Part shown: positions 1-6,075 of the stretch, in pieces | Numbering within the stretch: position 1 is the first letter of the stretch | How the letters are laid out: the number at the start of each line of letters is the position of its first letter | Assembly: GCA_051008975.1 (NCBI GenBank) | Contig: JBPCXA010000195.1 | Span: 1-16,254, forward strand | Reading direction: 5' to 3' | Source: Persebacter sp051008975 | GTDB lineage: Bacteria > Pseudomonadota > Gammaproteobacteria > Tethybacterales > Persebacteraceae | Length of the DNA: 16,254 bases | Made by a program: the position numbers and the translations under genes | The notes under the pieces: generated by a model | What the model was told of the DNA's origin: nothing | The model's input: only the letters and a program-made list of their open reading frames with translations | Database searches by the model: none

Positions 1-181
1 GCAATCCCGAAATCGCCTTCAACGCGGTGGATTTGCCCGCGCCGTTCGCGCCCAGCAGCGCGGTGATTCCGCCGTCGCCGACCCGCAAACTCATGCCGCG
101 CAGCACCGGCACGACCTTGTTATACACTACCTCAATGTTGTTGACCGACAACAGCGGCGGACGGGATTCGGCGGCGGTCAT
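1..181 (-). CDS. livF: LivF-type ABC transporter ATP-binding protein, N-terminal 60 residues (cut by window edge)
   Basis: This is the ATPase subunit of a branched-chain amino acid/carboxylate (HAAT family) importer, acting on the cytoplasmic face of the inner membrane. Only the first 60 residues are visible. They contain the LivF-like opening LLSVNNIEVVYNKVVPVLRG and a perfect Walker A, GANGAGKST, at residues 44-52; Walker B and the signature motif lie beyond position 1. The ATG at 179-181 overlaps the stop of the preceding 40-codon ORF in an ATGA junction, which fixes the start. A TATAAT lies 6 bases upstream, so an internal leaderless promoter is also possible. The LivF rather than LivG assignment is inferred from the VNNIEVVY opening. 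The neighbouring substrate-binding protein and LivM permease support the family. Confidence 0.9.
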   Translation of the reverse strand, partial: MTAAESRPPLLSVNNIEVVYNKVVPVLRGMSLRVGDGGITALLGANGAGKSTALKAISGL

Positions 182-300
182 ATTCCCATTATATCGGCGG
201 CGGCGAATTCCGCGTACGCGCCGCCGCCAGCGCGCAAAACGAAACGCAACCGGATTCGCAAAAAACCGCCGTCAATTAACGGCGCGAACTTGTCCGTCAT
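178..300 (-). CDS. small ORF of 40 codons bridging two operon genes
   Basis: This ORF encodes a 40-residue peptide starting MTDKFAPLIDGG and ending AADIMGI, with no recognised family. Three features suggest it is translated. A strong Shine-Dalgarno, GGAG, lies 5 bases before the ATG. The ATG overlaps the stop of the zinc-finger gene (ATGA at 297-300). Its own stop overlaps the livF ATG (ATGA at 178-181). The middle is basic (RIRLRFVLR) and there is no clear membrane helix. It may be a functional small protein, or a leader ORF that hands ribosomes on to livF, which has little Shine-Dalgarno of its own. It could also be a vestige. The function is unknown. Confidence 0.45.
   Translation of the reverse strand: MTDKFAPLIDGGFLRIRLRFVLRAGGGAYAEFAAADIMGI
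188..193 (-). promoter_or_regulatory. TATAAT -10-like hexamer just before livF
   Basis: A perfect TATAAT consensus on the minus strand ends 6 bases before the livF ATG. A transcript from it would begin at or beside the start codon. No convincing -35 is seen, and the site lies inside the upstream 40-codon ORF, so it may be chance. Confidence 0.3.
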
Positions 301-590
301 TCTTTCTCCGGAAAGGCGGCGGGGGAATCGTCCGGCGCGCGCGCAGTCGCGGAAATGTCCGCGGCGGTTTTTTGCCCTTTCTTTTTCTTCTTTTTGCGTT
401 TCGCCGGATTCCATTCGCGCACGGTCTGGTTGCGCCACTCGCGCATTTTTTGCAGTCCGCGGTTGCGGCGGATTTGTCCGAGTTTGTTGACGCACCGCTT
501 GCATTCCGCGCGAATTCGCCCGCGCCCGAAGTCAAACTCCGCGGACGGAAAATATACGCCGCATATCGCGCATTGTTTCGTTTCCGTCAT
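297..590 (-). CDS. small zinc-finger (two CxxC knuckles) basic protein, function unknown
   Basis: This 97-residue protein has two CxxC pairs: CAIC at residues 7-10 and CKRC at 30-33, separated by 19 residues. The spacing and the FPSAEFDF motif resemble small zinc-finger proteins and the N-terminal zinc knuckle of some HNH-type proteins, but no HNH catalytic histidines follow. Residues 40-75 are strongly basic, including a run KRKKKKKKG, so nucleic-acid binding is likely (inference). The C-terminal 25 residues are Ala/Asp/Pro-rich and probably disordered. The ATG overlaps the stop of the upstream membrane-protein gene (ATGA), so translation is probably coupled; no separate Shine-Dalgarno is seen. 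It sits within a transporter operon, where its role is not obvious. Confidence 0.7.
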   Translation of the reverse strand: MTETKQCAICGVYFPSAEFDFGRGRIRAECKRCVNKLGQIRRNRGLQKMREWRNQTVREWNPAKRKKKKKKGQKTAADISATARAPDDSPAAFPEKE

Positions 591-1216
591 CGCCGCGCCG
601 CCGCCCGCAAAAAACGGTCCGCCGCGGGAAACCATAGCAGCATCAGCCACAGCGTATGCCACTCCGCGAAGTTTTCGGCGCGGTCCCAGTCGCCGAGTAT
701 CGCCGCGCCCAGCGGCAAAAGCGAAAGACAAATTAAAGGCAGCGCGCAGGTCGCGAAAAAGAACCGCCGCGCCGCGAAGTTTTGTTTCGCCGGCGCGCGG
801 GCGAAAACGATCTGCGCGGCGATCGTCAGGAACAAAAAAACATAAATCGCAACGCGGCGGACGGGGCGCATGCCCGGCACTCCGAGCGCGAGCGCGTACA
901 TAAAAAATCCGGCGACGCCCGCGATTCCCAAAATCAAAACCGCGCGTTTGGCACTTCCCGCGAACGGGGACGCCGCCCGCCACCACAGCGCGCCGAAGAT
1001 CGCGGCGGGAATTACCGTCGCGCGAAACAAATAAATCGCCGGCGGCTCGCGGCAGGCGCGGCTGACCGAAACCGATCCGTCCAGCGGCGGAAACACCGGC
1101 GGCAAACTTCCCGCCCGCACCGAAAGCCACAAACAACCGAAGACGCCTCCGAGCGCCAGCGCGGGAATCAGCGCCCCCGGGACGCGCCAAATTTCGCGGC
1201 GCCGCAATTGAAACAT
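587..1216 (-). CDS. Frag1/DRAM/Sfk1-like polytopic membrane protein
   Basis: This 209-residue integral membrane protein has about six hydrophobic segments. They lie near residues 13-33, 66-84, 90-112, 121-138, 150-173 and 185-198. The first segment is followed by a non-cytoplasmic loop with PPLDGSVSVSRACREPPAIY and then a second helix beginning LFRATVIPAAIF. This resembles the 'P-x-S-x-S ... P-x-x-x-x-FR' pattern of Frag1/DRAM/Sfk1 family proteins; the assignment is by recalled pattern only. The ATG lies 18 bases after the substrate-binding protein stop, with a weak GGTGA upstream, and the stop overlaps the zinc-finger start (ATGA). Bacterial family members are mostly of unknown function, so no substrate is proposed. 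Confidence 0.65.
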   Translation of the reverse strand: MFQLRRREIWRVPGALIPALALGGVFGCLWLSVRAGSLPPVFPPLDGSVSVSRACREPPAIYLFRATVIPAAIFGALWWRAASPFAGSAKRAVLILGIAGVAGFFMYALALGVPGMRPVRRVAIYVFLFLTIAAQIVFARAPAKQNFAARRFFFATCALPLICLSLLPLGAAILGDWDRAENFAEWHTLWLMLLWFPAADRFLRAAARR

Positions 1217-1234
1217 ACCGCGGCCGTCACCGAA

Positions 1235-2452
1235 TCACCAGCCGAGCCAGTCGTCGCGGCGGGGCAGGGCGGTTTCGCTCGCCTTGGTGATGATCACTTC
1301 GCCGCCCCTGTTTATGCCGTGATACACATTCACGGTCATCGTGCCGCGATGATCTTCCGCCGTCCAGGTGGAGGGAATGCAGACGCCCTCCAATCCGGCG
1401 GGCGTCCAGTTTTGGCGCGCATACATTCCTTGTTTGATCGCCGGGCCGGTGAGTTCGCCGCCGTTTTCCAGCGCCCATTCCATCGCCTCCTTCATATAAA
1501 ACGCGCTGCAGACGCCGCGAATATAATGATGCGTGCGAAATTCGTCGTCGCCGGCGATTTCTTTGACGAAACGCATGCCGGGACTGTCGTCGTCCCAAAA
1601 CGGAGTCGCGGCGACGAAATAATACTCCGCGCCGTCGCCGGACGACTGCAAAGTGAGTTTGTCGCCCGCCCAAATGTTGGCGATAAATTTCGCCCCCGCG
1701 CCGACCGTCGCGCACGATTTCAACAGCGACACGACCGACGGTCCGAGATTGGCGACATACACATACTCCGCGCCGTTTTCCTTTATCGTCAGACATTGCG
1801 CCTTGAAATCGCCGGGCTGCATTGAAACCACCACCGGCGCCAGCACTTCAAAGCCGAGCTCGGCGGCGTATTCGGCGCACGCCCGGCGCGGCGCCTCGGG
1901 ATAGGGATGAATCGCGCCGACATGCGCGAACTTCGGCTTGCCGCCGCCCTTCCAGTCGTTTTTCGCCCACTGCGCCAGCGCGCGACAGCCGTCCGAATAG
2001 GAGGGGCCGTAGAAAAAGTTATACGGCGCGGGTTTTTTCGTCGCCGGATTTTTGCCGGTCGGATCGGTCAAATGCCCCGAATAGGACGCCGAAAAAGTCG
2101 GCACCTCGTCGCGGGCGACGAAGCCGATCAGCGCCTCGGTGTCGCCCGTCCCCCATCCCTGCATCGCGATCATGCCGCGTCCGGCGCGCCATTTTTTGTA
2201 TTGCGCGATCGCCTGCGGCACCTTGTAGGAATAGTCCACGCTTTCGAACTCTATCGCGCGCCCCGCCGCGCCGCCCTCTTTTATGATGTAGTCCAGGGCG
2301 TCGGAAACGCCGGCGCCGTAATACTTGCCGACGAAGGCGGTGGGGCCGGTGTAGTCCACGAGATGCCCGACGAACGCCCGTTCCGCCGCATACGCCGGGA
2401 CGGCGGACAGCGCGACCGTCGCGCCGAGAATAAAATTAATGATGTGTTTCAT
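1235..2452 (-). CDS. Liv-type ABC transporter periplasmic substrate-binding protein
   Basis: This 405-residue type 1 periplasmic-binding protein of the LivJ/LivK family captures the substrate and delivers it to the LivM/LivH channel. A Sec signal peptide covers residues 1-22 (MKHIINFILG...AYA). The mature part carries family hallmarks: VDYTGPTAFVG near the N-terminus, then SYSGHLTDPTGKNP, APYNFFYGPSYSDGCRALAQW and YIRGVCSAFYMKEAMEWA. A C-terminal WLGW closes the protein, as I recall for a branch of proteobacterial Liv-like receptors. That branch is often found beside acyl-CoA ligase genes, so the ligand may be a carboxylic acid rather than leucine; this is inference. The Shine-Dalgarno AAGGAG precedes the ATG by 8 bases. 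It lies 31 bases downstream of livM in the same operon. Confidence 0.92.
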   Translation of the reverse strand: MKHIINFILGATVALSAVPAYAAERAFVGHLVDYTGPTAFVGKYYGAGVSDALDYIIKEGGAAGRAIEFESVDYSYKVPQAIAQYKKWRAGRGMIAMQGWGTGDTEALIGFVARDEVPTFSASYSGHLTDPTGKNPATKKPAPYNFFYGPSYSDGCRALAQWAKNDWKGGGKPKFAHVGAIHPYPEAPRRACAEYAAELGFEVLAPVVVSMQPGDFKAQCLTIKENGAEYVYVANLGPSVVSLLKSCATVGAGAKFIANIWAGDKLTLQSSGDGAEYYFVAATPFWDDDSPGMRFVKEIAGDDEFRTHHYIRGVCSAFYMKEAMEWALENGGELTGPAIKQGMYARQNWTPAGLEGVCIPSTWTAEDHRGTMTVNVYHGINRGGEVIITKASETALPRRDDWLGW

Positions 2453-2483
2453 GGGAATGCTCCTTCGCGTTCGCGATTTGATT

Positions 2484-3557
2484 TTAACGGGAAAACGGAT
2501 AATACTTCCAATACGCCTTGATCAGCAGCCAGCGGTGATGCAGCCCGTCCGGATCAAAAATTAGGAACAGCACGATCGCCAGACCGATCGCCATCTCCTT
2601 AAAATACGGCAGGGCGTCCACGACTCCCCAAACGGCGGCGGGCGGCCAGGCGGCGATCGCCGCCGACAGCGTCTCCATCGTCTCCGGCAAAAGCACGATA
2701 AACGCCGTCCCCAAAATCGCCCCCGCCACGCTTCCCATTCCGCCGATGACGATCATCGCCAAAAATTGCACCGATAAAAAGATCGTAAACGCCTCGGCCG
2801 AAACATATCCCAGATAATGCGCGTATAACGCGCCGCCGACTCCGGCGTAAAAGGACGACAATCCGAACGCCAGCAGCCGATAGTAATTTAGACGGATGCC
2901 GGCCATTTCGGCGGACAAATAATGATCGCGCACCGCCACCAGCGCCCGCCCGCAGCGCCCGCGCCGCAAATTCGCCGCCGCCAGCGACAACAGCAAAAAC
3001 CATCCCAGCACCAGATAATAATAGCGCGCGTCCGTGTCCAAAACAAAACCGAAAAGCGAAACCGGATCGGCGGACGCCCCGTAGGCGCCGCCGGTAAACC
3101 ACTCGGCGCGCACGAAAAAATCTTCCAAAATAAACTGCGCCGCCAGGGTGGCGATCGCCAGATACAATCCCTTGATGCGCGTCGCCGGCACGCCGAAAAT
3201 CATCCCCGCCGCCGTCGTCATCAGCCCGGCGAGCGGAATGCAAAAAAACACCGGAATTCCCTTTCCCGCCAGCCACGCCGAGGCGAACGCCCCGAAACCG
3301 AACAGCGCGCCGTGTCCCATCGAAATCTGCCCGGACATTCCGACCAAAATTCCGAGACCGATCGCCGCGACGCCGTAATAGCCGATCTGCATCAACAGCG
3401 CGAGAATATACACGTCGGAAAACAGCGGCGCCGCCAGCGCCAGCGCAATCCCCGCCAAACAGGCGTACAACGAGCCGCGCGACGGAAACAACGCCATATC
3501 CGCCGCATAACTCTGGCGGAAATCGCCGCAGGCGCGCGGAATGACGATATGACTCAC
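2484..3557 (-). CDS. livM: LivM-type branched-chain amino acid ABC transporter permease
   Basis: This 357-residue inner-membrane permease forms half of the translocation channel of a Liv-type importer. It has many hydrophobic helices and the LivM signature ILVGMSGQISMGHGALFGFG (about residues 69-88), followed by GLYLAIATLA and FLAMIVIGGMGSVAGAILG. The start is the GTG at 3557, 18 bases after the ctpA stop. The next in-frame ATG (3497) would remove the conserved 'SYAADMALF' lead-in typical of this subfamily, so the upstream GTG is preferred. The ATPase and binding protein lie downstream in the same operon. The usual partner LivH is not adjacent; its normal place upstream is taken by a protease gene. 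Confidence 0.93.
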   Translation of the reverse strand: MSHIVIPRACGDFRQSYAADMALFPSRGSLYACLAGIALALAAPLFSDVYILALLMQIGYYGVAAIGLGILVGMSGQISMGHGALFGFGAFASAWLAGKGIPVFFCIPLAGLMTTAAGMIFGVPATRIKGLYLAIATLAAQFILEDFFVRAEWFTGGAYGASADPVSLFGFVLDTDARYYYLVLGWFLLLSLAAANLRRGRCGRALVAVRDHYLSAEMAGIRLNYYRLLAFGLSSFYAGVGGALYAHYLGYVSAEAFTIFLSVQFLAMIVIGGMGSVAGAILGTAFIVLLPETMETLSAAIAAWPPAAVWGVVDALPYFKEMAIGLAIVLFLIFDPDGLHHRWLLIKAYWKYYPFSR

Positions 3558-3575
3558 GGACGGGGCGGCGGGAAA

Positions 3576-4970
3576 TCAGCCGCCGACGGAGAGCGCCTTC
3601 AGCACCACCAGCGCCTGGTCATATTGATAATCGTCTTGCGGAATAAACGGCGTTCCGGCGTCCGCCTCCGCGTCGCCGAAATCGCCGGTCCCGACGGCGT
3701 TTTGGGAGTTTTCGGAACCGCCGGAACGACCGGAATTTTCGGCGGGCGCGTTCTCGTTTTGCAAATGTCGCGCCAGATCGCTTTCGCGCAGAACCAGTCC
3801 GGCGTCCGGCTCCTCCACGCTGCGGGCGGCGAAGACGACGATGTCCGGCGCGATTCCGACCGCCTGAATCGAACGATTGTGCGGCGTAAAATAGCGCGCG
3901 GTGGTCAGTTTGACGGCGGTTTTACCGGCGGCGGACGGCAGCCGCAAAAACGACTGCACCGACGCCTTGCCGTAGGTGCGCTGTCCCATAATCACCGCCC
4001 GCCGATGATCCTGCAGCGCCCCGGCGACGATTTCGGACGCCGACGCGCTGCCGTTGTTGACCAGTACGACCATCCGCACCTGTTTAATTTCTTTCTCGTT
4101 TTCCAGCCCGTGATGAAGATTCGCCGCCGATACCAGATGATTTTCGCGCGTCCGTCCGCGATCGCTCACCACCGTCACCCCCGCCGGCAGAAAAATGGAG
4201 GCGACGCCGAGACTGGTATGCAAAAGTCCGCCGGGATTGTTGCGCAAATCCAAAACCAGCCCGCGCAGCGGACGGCCGTTTTCGGCGTACAATTTGTTGA
4301 CCGCCTTGACCGTGTCGGCCACCGTCTCCACCTGAAACCGGTTGATGCGCAGATAGCCGTAATCCTTTTCCGCCAGAGACGCGATCGCCGTCGGCGCGGC
4401 GATAATTTCGCGCCGCAAAATCGCCGCCCGCGGCCCGTCGGCGCCCGGCGTCACCACATCCAGCGAAACGACGGTGTCCACCACGCCGCGCATCCGCCGC
4501 ACCGCCTCGTCAATCGCCATTCCCTGCGTGGTCAGCCCGTCAATTTTGACGACGATGTCGCCGGGCAAAATACCGGCGCGCGACGCCGGCGTCTCGTCAA
4601 TCGGCGACACCACCTCCACCCAGCCGCCTTTTTCGCCGATATACAATCCGACGCCGCCGTATTCCTCGGCGTGAATTTCCTTGGTAAACGATTCCAGATG
4701 CCGCGCGGTCAGATACGCCGAATGCGGATCCAGCCCGCCGATCATGCCGCGAATCGCCCGCTCCATCAATTCCTCGTCCGAAATTTCCTCCACATAGTTT
4801 TCCTTGACGATGCGGAACACTTCGGCGAACTCGCGCATTTTTTCCAGCGGAAAGGCGGCGGTCTTCGCGTCCTCCGCGCGCGCGAAGGCGGCGGAAAATC
4901 CGCCCGTCGCGGTCCAAAAACCGCCGCCGCACAGCAGCGCGGCGATCGCGAATATGGCGAAACGGCGCAC
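3576..4970 (-). CDS. ctpA: S41 family carboxy-terminal processing protease CtpA
   Basis: This is a periplasmic serine protease that trims protein C-termini. The layout is a signal anchor (residues 1-31, MRRFAIFAIAALLC...), an N-terminal helical region with GMIGGLDPHSAYL, a PDZ domain at about 100-190 and the S41 core at about 195-385. The catalytic dyad is Ser310 in NNGSASASEIV and Lys335 in TYGKASVQ, with the usual 25-residue spacing; LRNNPGG (242-248) is also present. The C-terminal 80 residues are low-complexity and acidic. The GTG at 4970, 5 bases after the cytochrome c stop, gives a good signal sequence and 464 residues. A CTG at 4979 would make a 4-base CTGA overlap and is the alternative. 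The frame stays open to 5264, but that extension overlaps the cytochrome. Confidence 0.93.
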   Translation of the reverse strand: MRRFAIFAIAALLCGGGFWTATGGFSAAFARAEDAKTAAFPLEKMREFAEVFRIVKENYVEEISDEELMERAIRGMIGGLDPHSAYLTARHLESFTKEIHAEEYGGVGLYIGEKGGWVEVVSPIDETPASRAGILPGDIVVKIDGLTTQGMAIDEAVRRMRGVVDTVVSLDVVTPGADGPRAAILRREIIAAPTAIASLAEKDYGYLRINRFQVETVADTVKAVNKLYAENGRPLRGLVLDLRNNPGGLLHTSLGVASIFLPAGVTVVSDRGRTRENHLVSAANLHHGLENEKEIKQVRMVVLVNNGSASASEIVAGALQDHRRAVIMGQRTYGKASVQSFLRLPSAAGKTAVKLTTARYFTPHNRSIQAVGIAPDIVVFAARSVEEPDAGLVLRESDLARHLQNENAPAENSGRSGGSENSQNAVGTGDFGDAEADAGTPFIPQDDYQYDQALVVLKALSVGG

Positions 4971-4975
4971 GAAAA

Positions 4976-5320
4976 TCAGCGCAAATCGCCGGACTGCGCC
5001 GCGAAATACGCCGCCAGATCCTGCAAATCCTGATCGGACATTCCGGTCTTCATTTGCGCGTTCATCACCGGATTGACGCGCGTCCCGTCGGCATATTCGC
5101 GCATCACCTGCAAAAGATATTTGCGCGACTGCCCGGCGAGTTTCGGATAATCGGCGATCGGAACGTTGCCGCCCGCGCCGTGGCAGGTGATGCACGTTGC
5201 CGCCTTCGTTTCGCCCGCCGCGACGTCGCCCGCCGCCGCCGACCCCGCAAAACCGGCGATACAAATCGCGCCCGAAAGCGCGGCAAATCGCGCCGAATGC
5301 ATCCTTGTCAAAAACTTCAT
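4976..5320 (-). CDS. small periplasmic class I cytochrome c (second of a pair)
   Basis: This 114-residue secreted monohaem cytochrome c is an electron carrier in the periplasm. A signal peptide of about 30 residues ends GFAGSAAA. One haem-binding site, CITCH, is followed by the class I pattern PKLAGQSRKYL, then a likely distal Met in NPVMNAQM or KTGM and a C-terminal LQDLAAYFAAQ helix. The ATG at 5320 is chosen over the GTG-type extension to 5341 because it has a GGAGG Shine-Dalgarno 6 bases upstream and overlaps the preceding gene's stop (ATGA). It shares the GQSxKY...R.Y.DGTR..P.M pattern with its upstream neighbour, so the two are probably paralogues. Its redox partner is not identified here. 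Confidence 0.9.
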   Translation of the reverse strand: MKFLTRMHSARFAALSGAICIAGFAGSAAAGDVAAGETKAATCITCHGAGGNVPIADYPKLAGQSRKYLLQVMREYADGTRVNPVMNAQMKTGMSDQDLQDLAAYFAAQSGDLR

Positions 5321-5640
5321 TTCGCGCCTCCGGCGTACCATTCGGCGAGTACGCGGATGTCTTCGTCCGACAATTGCGCGGCGATGCCGGTCATGGACGG
5401 ATGCGTCCGCGTCCCGTCGCGGTAGGCGCGCAGAGCGGTTTCAATGTATTTCGCGCTCTGCCCGATGATTTTCGGCACCGGATACACTTCGGGAAAAACC
5501 GAACGATAGCCCGGAATGTTGTGGCAACCGACGCAGTGGTTGGCCTTGGCCGCGGCGCTTTCGCCGGGCTGCGCGGCGGCGGCGACGCCCGCCGGCAACG
5601 ACAGCAGGAGCGGCAAAAAAACGCGGCAAAAAACAGTCAT
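5317..5640 (-). CDS. small periplasmic class I cytochrome c (first of a pair)
   Basis: This 107-residue cytochrome c has a signal peptide of about 22 residues (MTVFCRVFLPLLLSLPAGVAAAA) and one CVGCH haem motif. PKIIGQSAKYIETALRAYRDG and a likely distal Met in HPSMTGIA follow, as in cytochrome c553/c4-like domains. It leads the run of cytochrome, protease and transporter genes. A TGTTATAAT extended -10 ends 9 bases before the ATG and there is no Shine-Dalgarno in between, so the message may be leaderless. Its stop overlaps the second cytochrome's start. The two adjacent single-haem proteins may act as a pair, resembling a split c4-type dihaem protein (inference). Confidence 0.9.
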   Translation of the reverse strand: MTVFCRVFLPLLLSLPAGVAAAAQPGESAAAKANHCVGCHNIPGYRSVFPEVYPVPKIIGQSAKYIETALRAYRDGTRTHPSMTGIAAQLSDEDIRVLAEWYAGGAK

Positions 5641-5649
5641 CGGGCGCGA

Positions 5650-5658
5650 ATTATAACA
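5650..5658 (-). promoter_or_regulatory. extended -10 promoter for the cytochrome-ctpA-liv operon
   Basis: The minus strand reads TGTTATAAT, a consensus -10 with the TGn extension, ending 9 bases before the cytochrome c ATG. No good -35 is seen, which is acceptable for extended -10 promoters. The predicted start of transcription falls within about 3 bases of the start codon. Confidence 0.5.
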
Positions 5659-5685
5659 TGCGCCGCCGCAAATCCGCGAACTCCG

Positions 5686-5722
5686 CGCGCCGCCGGACGT
5701 AATTCCAATTCGCGGCGGCGCG
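5686..5722 (-). terminator. GC-rich hairpin between ybaB and the cytochrome operon
   Basis: Perfect 10-base inverted arms (CGCGCCGCCG at 5686-5695 and its complement at 5713-5722) enclose a 17-base loop. It lies 27 bases past the ybaB stop and could separate the dnaX-ybaB unit from the next one. There is no T-run, so it is not a canonical intrinsic terminator, and chance pairing is possible in such GC-rich DNA. Confidence 0.3.
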
Positions 5723-5748
5723 GACGCGGGCGGTTTGCGGACGGGCGT

Positions 5749-6075
5749 TTATTCCTCCGGCGTCTGCATCGCGCCGGCGAGCGAAACGCGCATTTTCTCG
5801 CCGATCATGTGTTCGGATTTGCGCAGCGCGTCGGTGACCGCGGCGGCGACGAGATCCTGCAGCATTTCGCGGTCGCCGAGCAGCGACGGATCGATATGCA
5901 TTTGCCGCGCGCGGCGTCCGCCGACGAGCAGTACGCGCACCATTCCGCCGCCGGATTCGCCGGTCACCTCGGCGGCGCTGAGCTCCTTTTGCGTCTTTTC
6001 CATCTGCTCCTGGACGCGGCGCGCGTTCTTGAAGAAATCGCCGAATTTGTTGAAATCCGTCATATTGTCGCTCAT
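5749..6075 (-). CDS. ybaB: YbaB/EbfC family nucleoid-associated DNA-binding protein
   Basis: This 108-residue protein of the YbaB/EbfC family binds DNA as a dimer. The N-terminal helix (FKNARRVQEQMEKTQKEL) leads into the conserved VTGESGGGMVRVLLVGGR core (about residues 37-54), then LLGDREMLQDLVAAAVTDAL (about 66-84), all matching the family in order. The ATG at 6075 overlaps the dnaX stop (ATGA); MTDF at 6063 is an alternative start. The dnaX-ybaB pairing is widely conserved. In many genomes recR follows, but here the next gene is a cytochrome c. Confidence 0.93.
   Translation of the reverse strand: MSDNMTDFNKFGDFFKNARRVQEQMEKTQKELSAAEVTGESGGGMVRVLLVGGRRARQMHIDPSLLGDREMLQDLVAAAVTDALRKSEHMIGEKMRVSLAGAMQTPEE

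Noticed and set aside
27..1825. Plus-strand open frames opposite livF, the zinc-finger gene, the Frag1-like gene and the substrate-binding protein
   Set aside because: Their Arg/Ala-rich composition and lack of motifs mark them as shadows of the minus-strand operon.
2922..5033. 703-codon plus-strand open frame opposite livM and ctpA
   Set aside because: It is antisense to two clear family members, is rich in Arg/His/Gln as expected of a shadow frame in GC-rich DNA, and has no domain.
4971..5264. N-terminal extension of ctpA to 5264
   Set aside because: It overlaps the cytochrome c gene almost completely, is Arg/Gly-rich, and would place the signal anchor about 100 residues inside.
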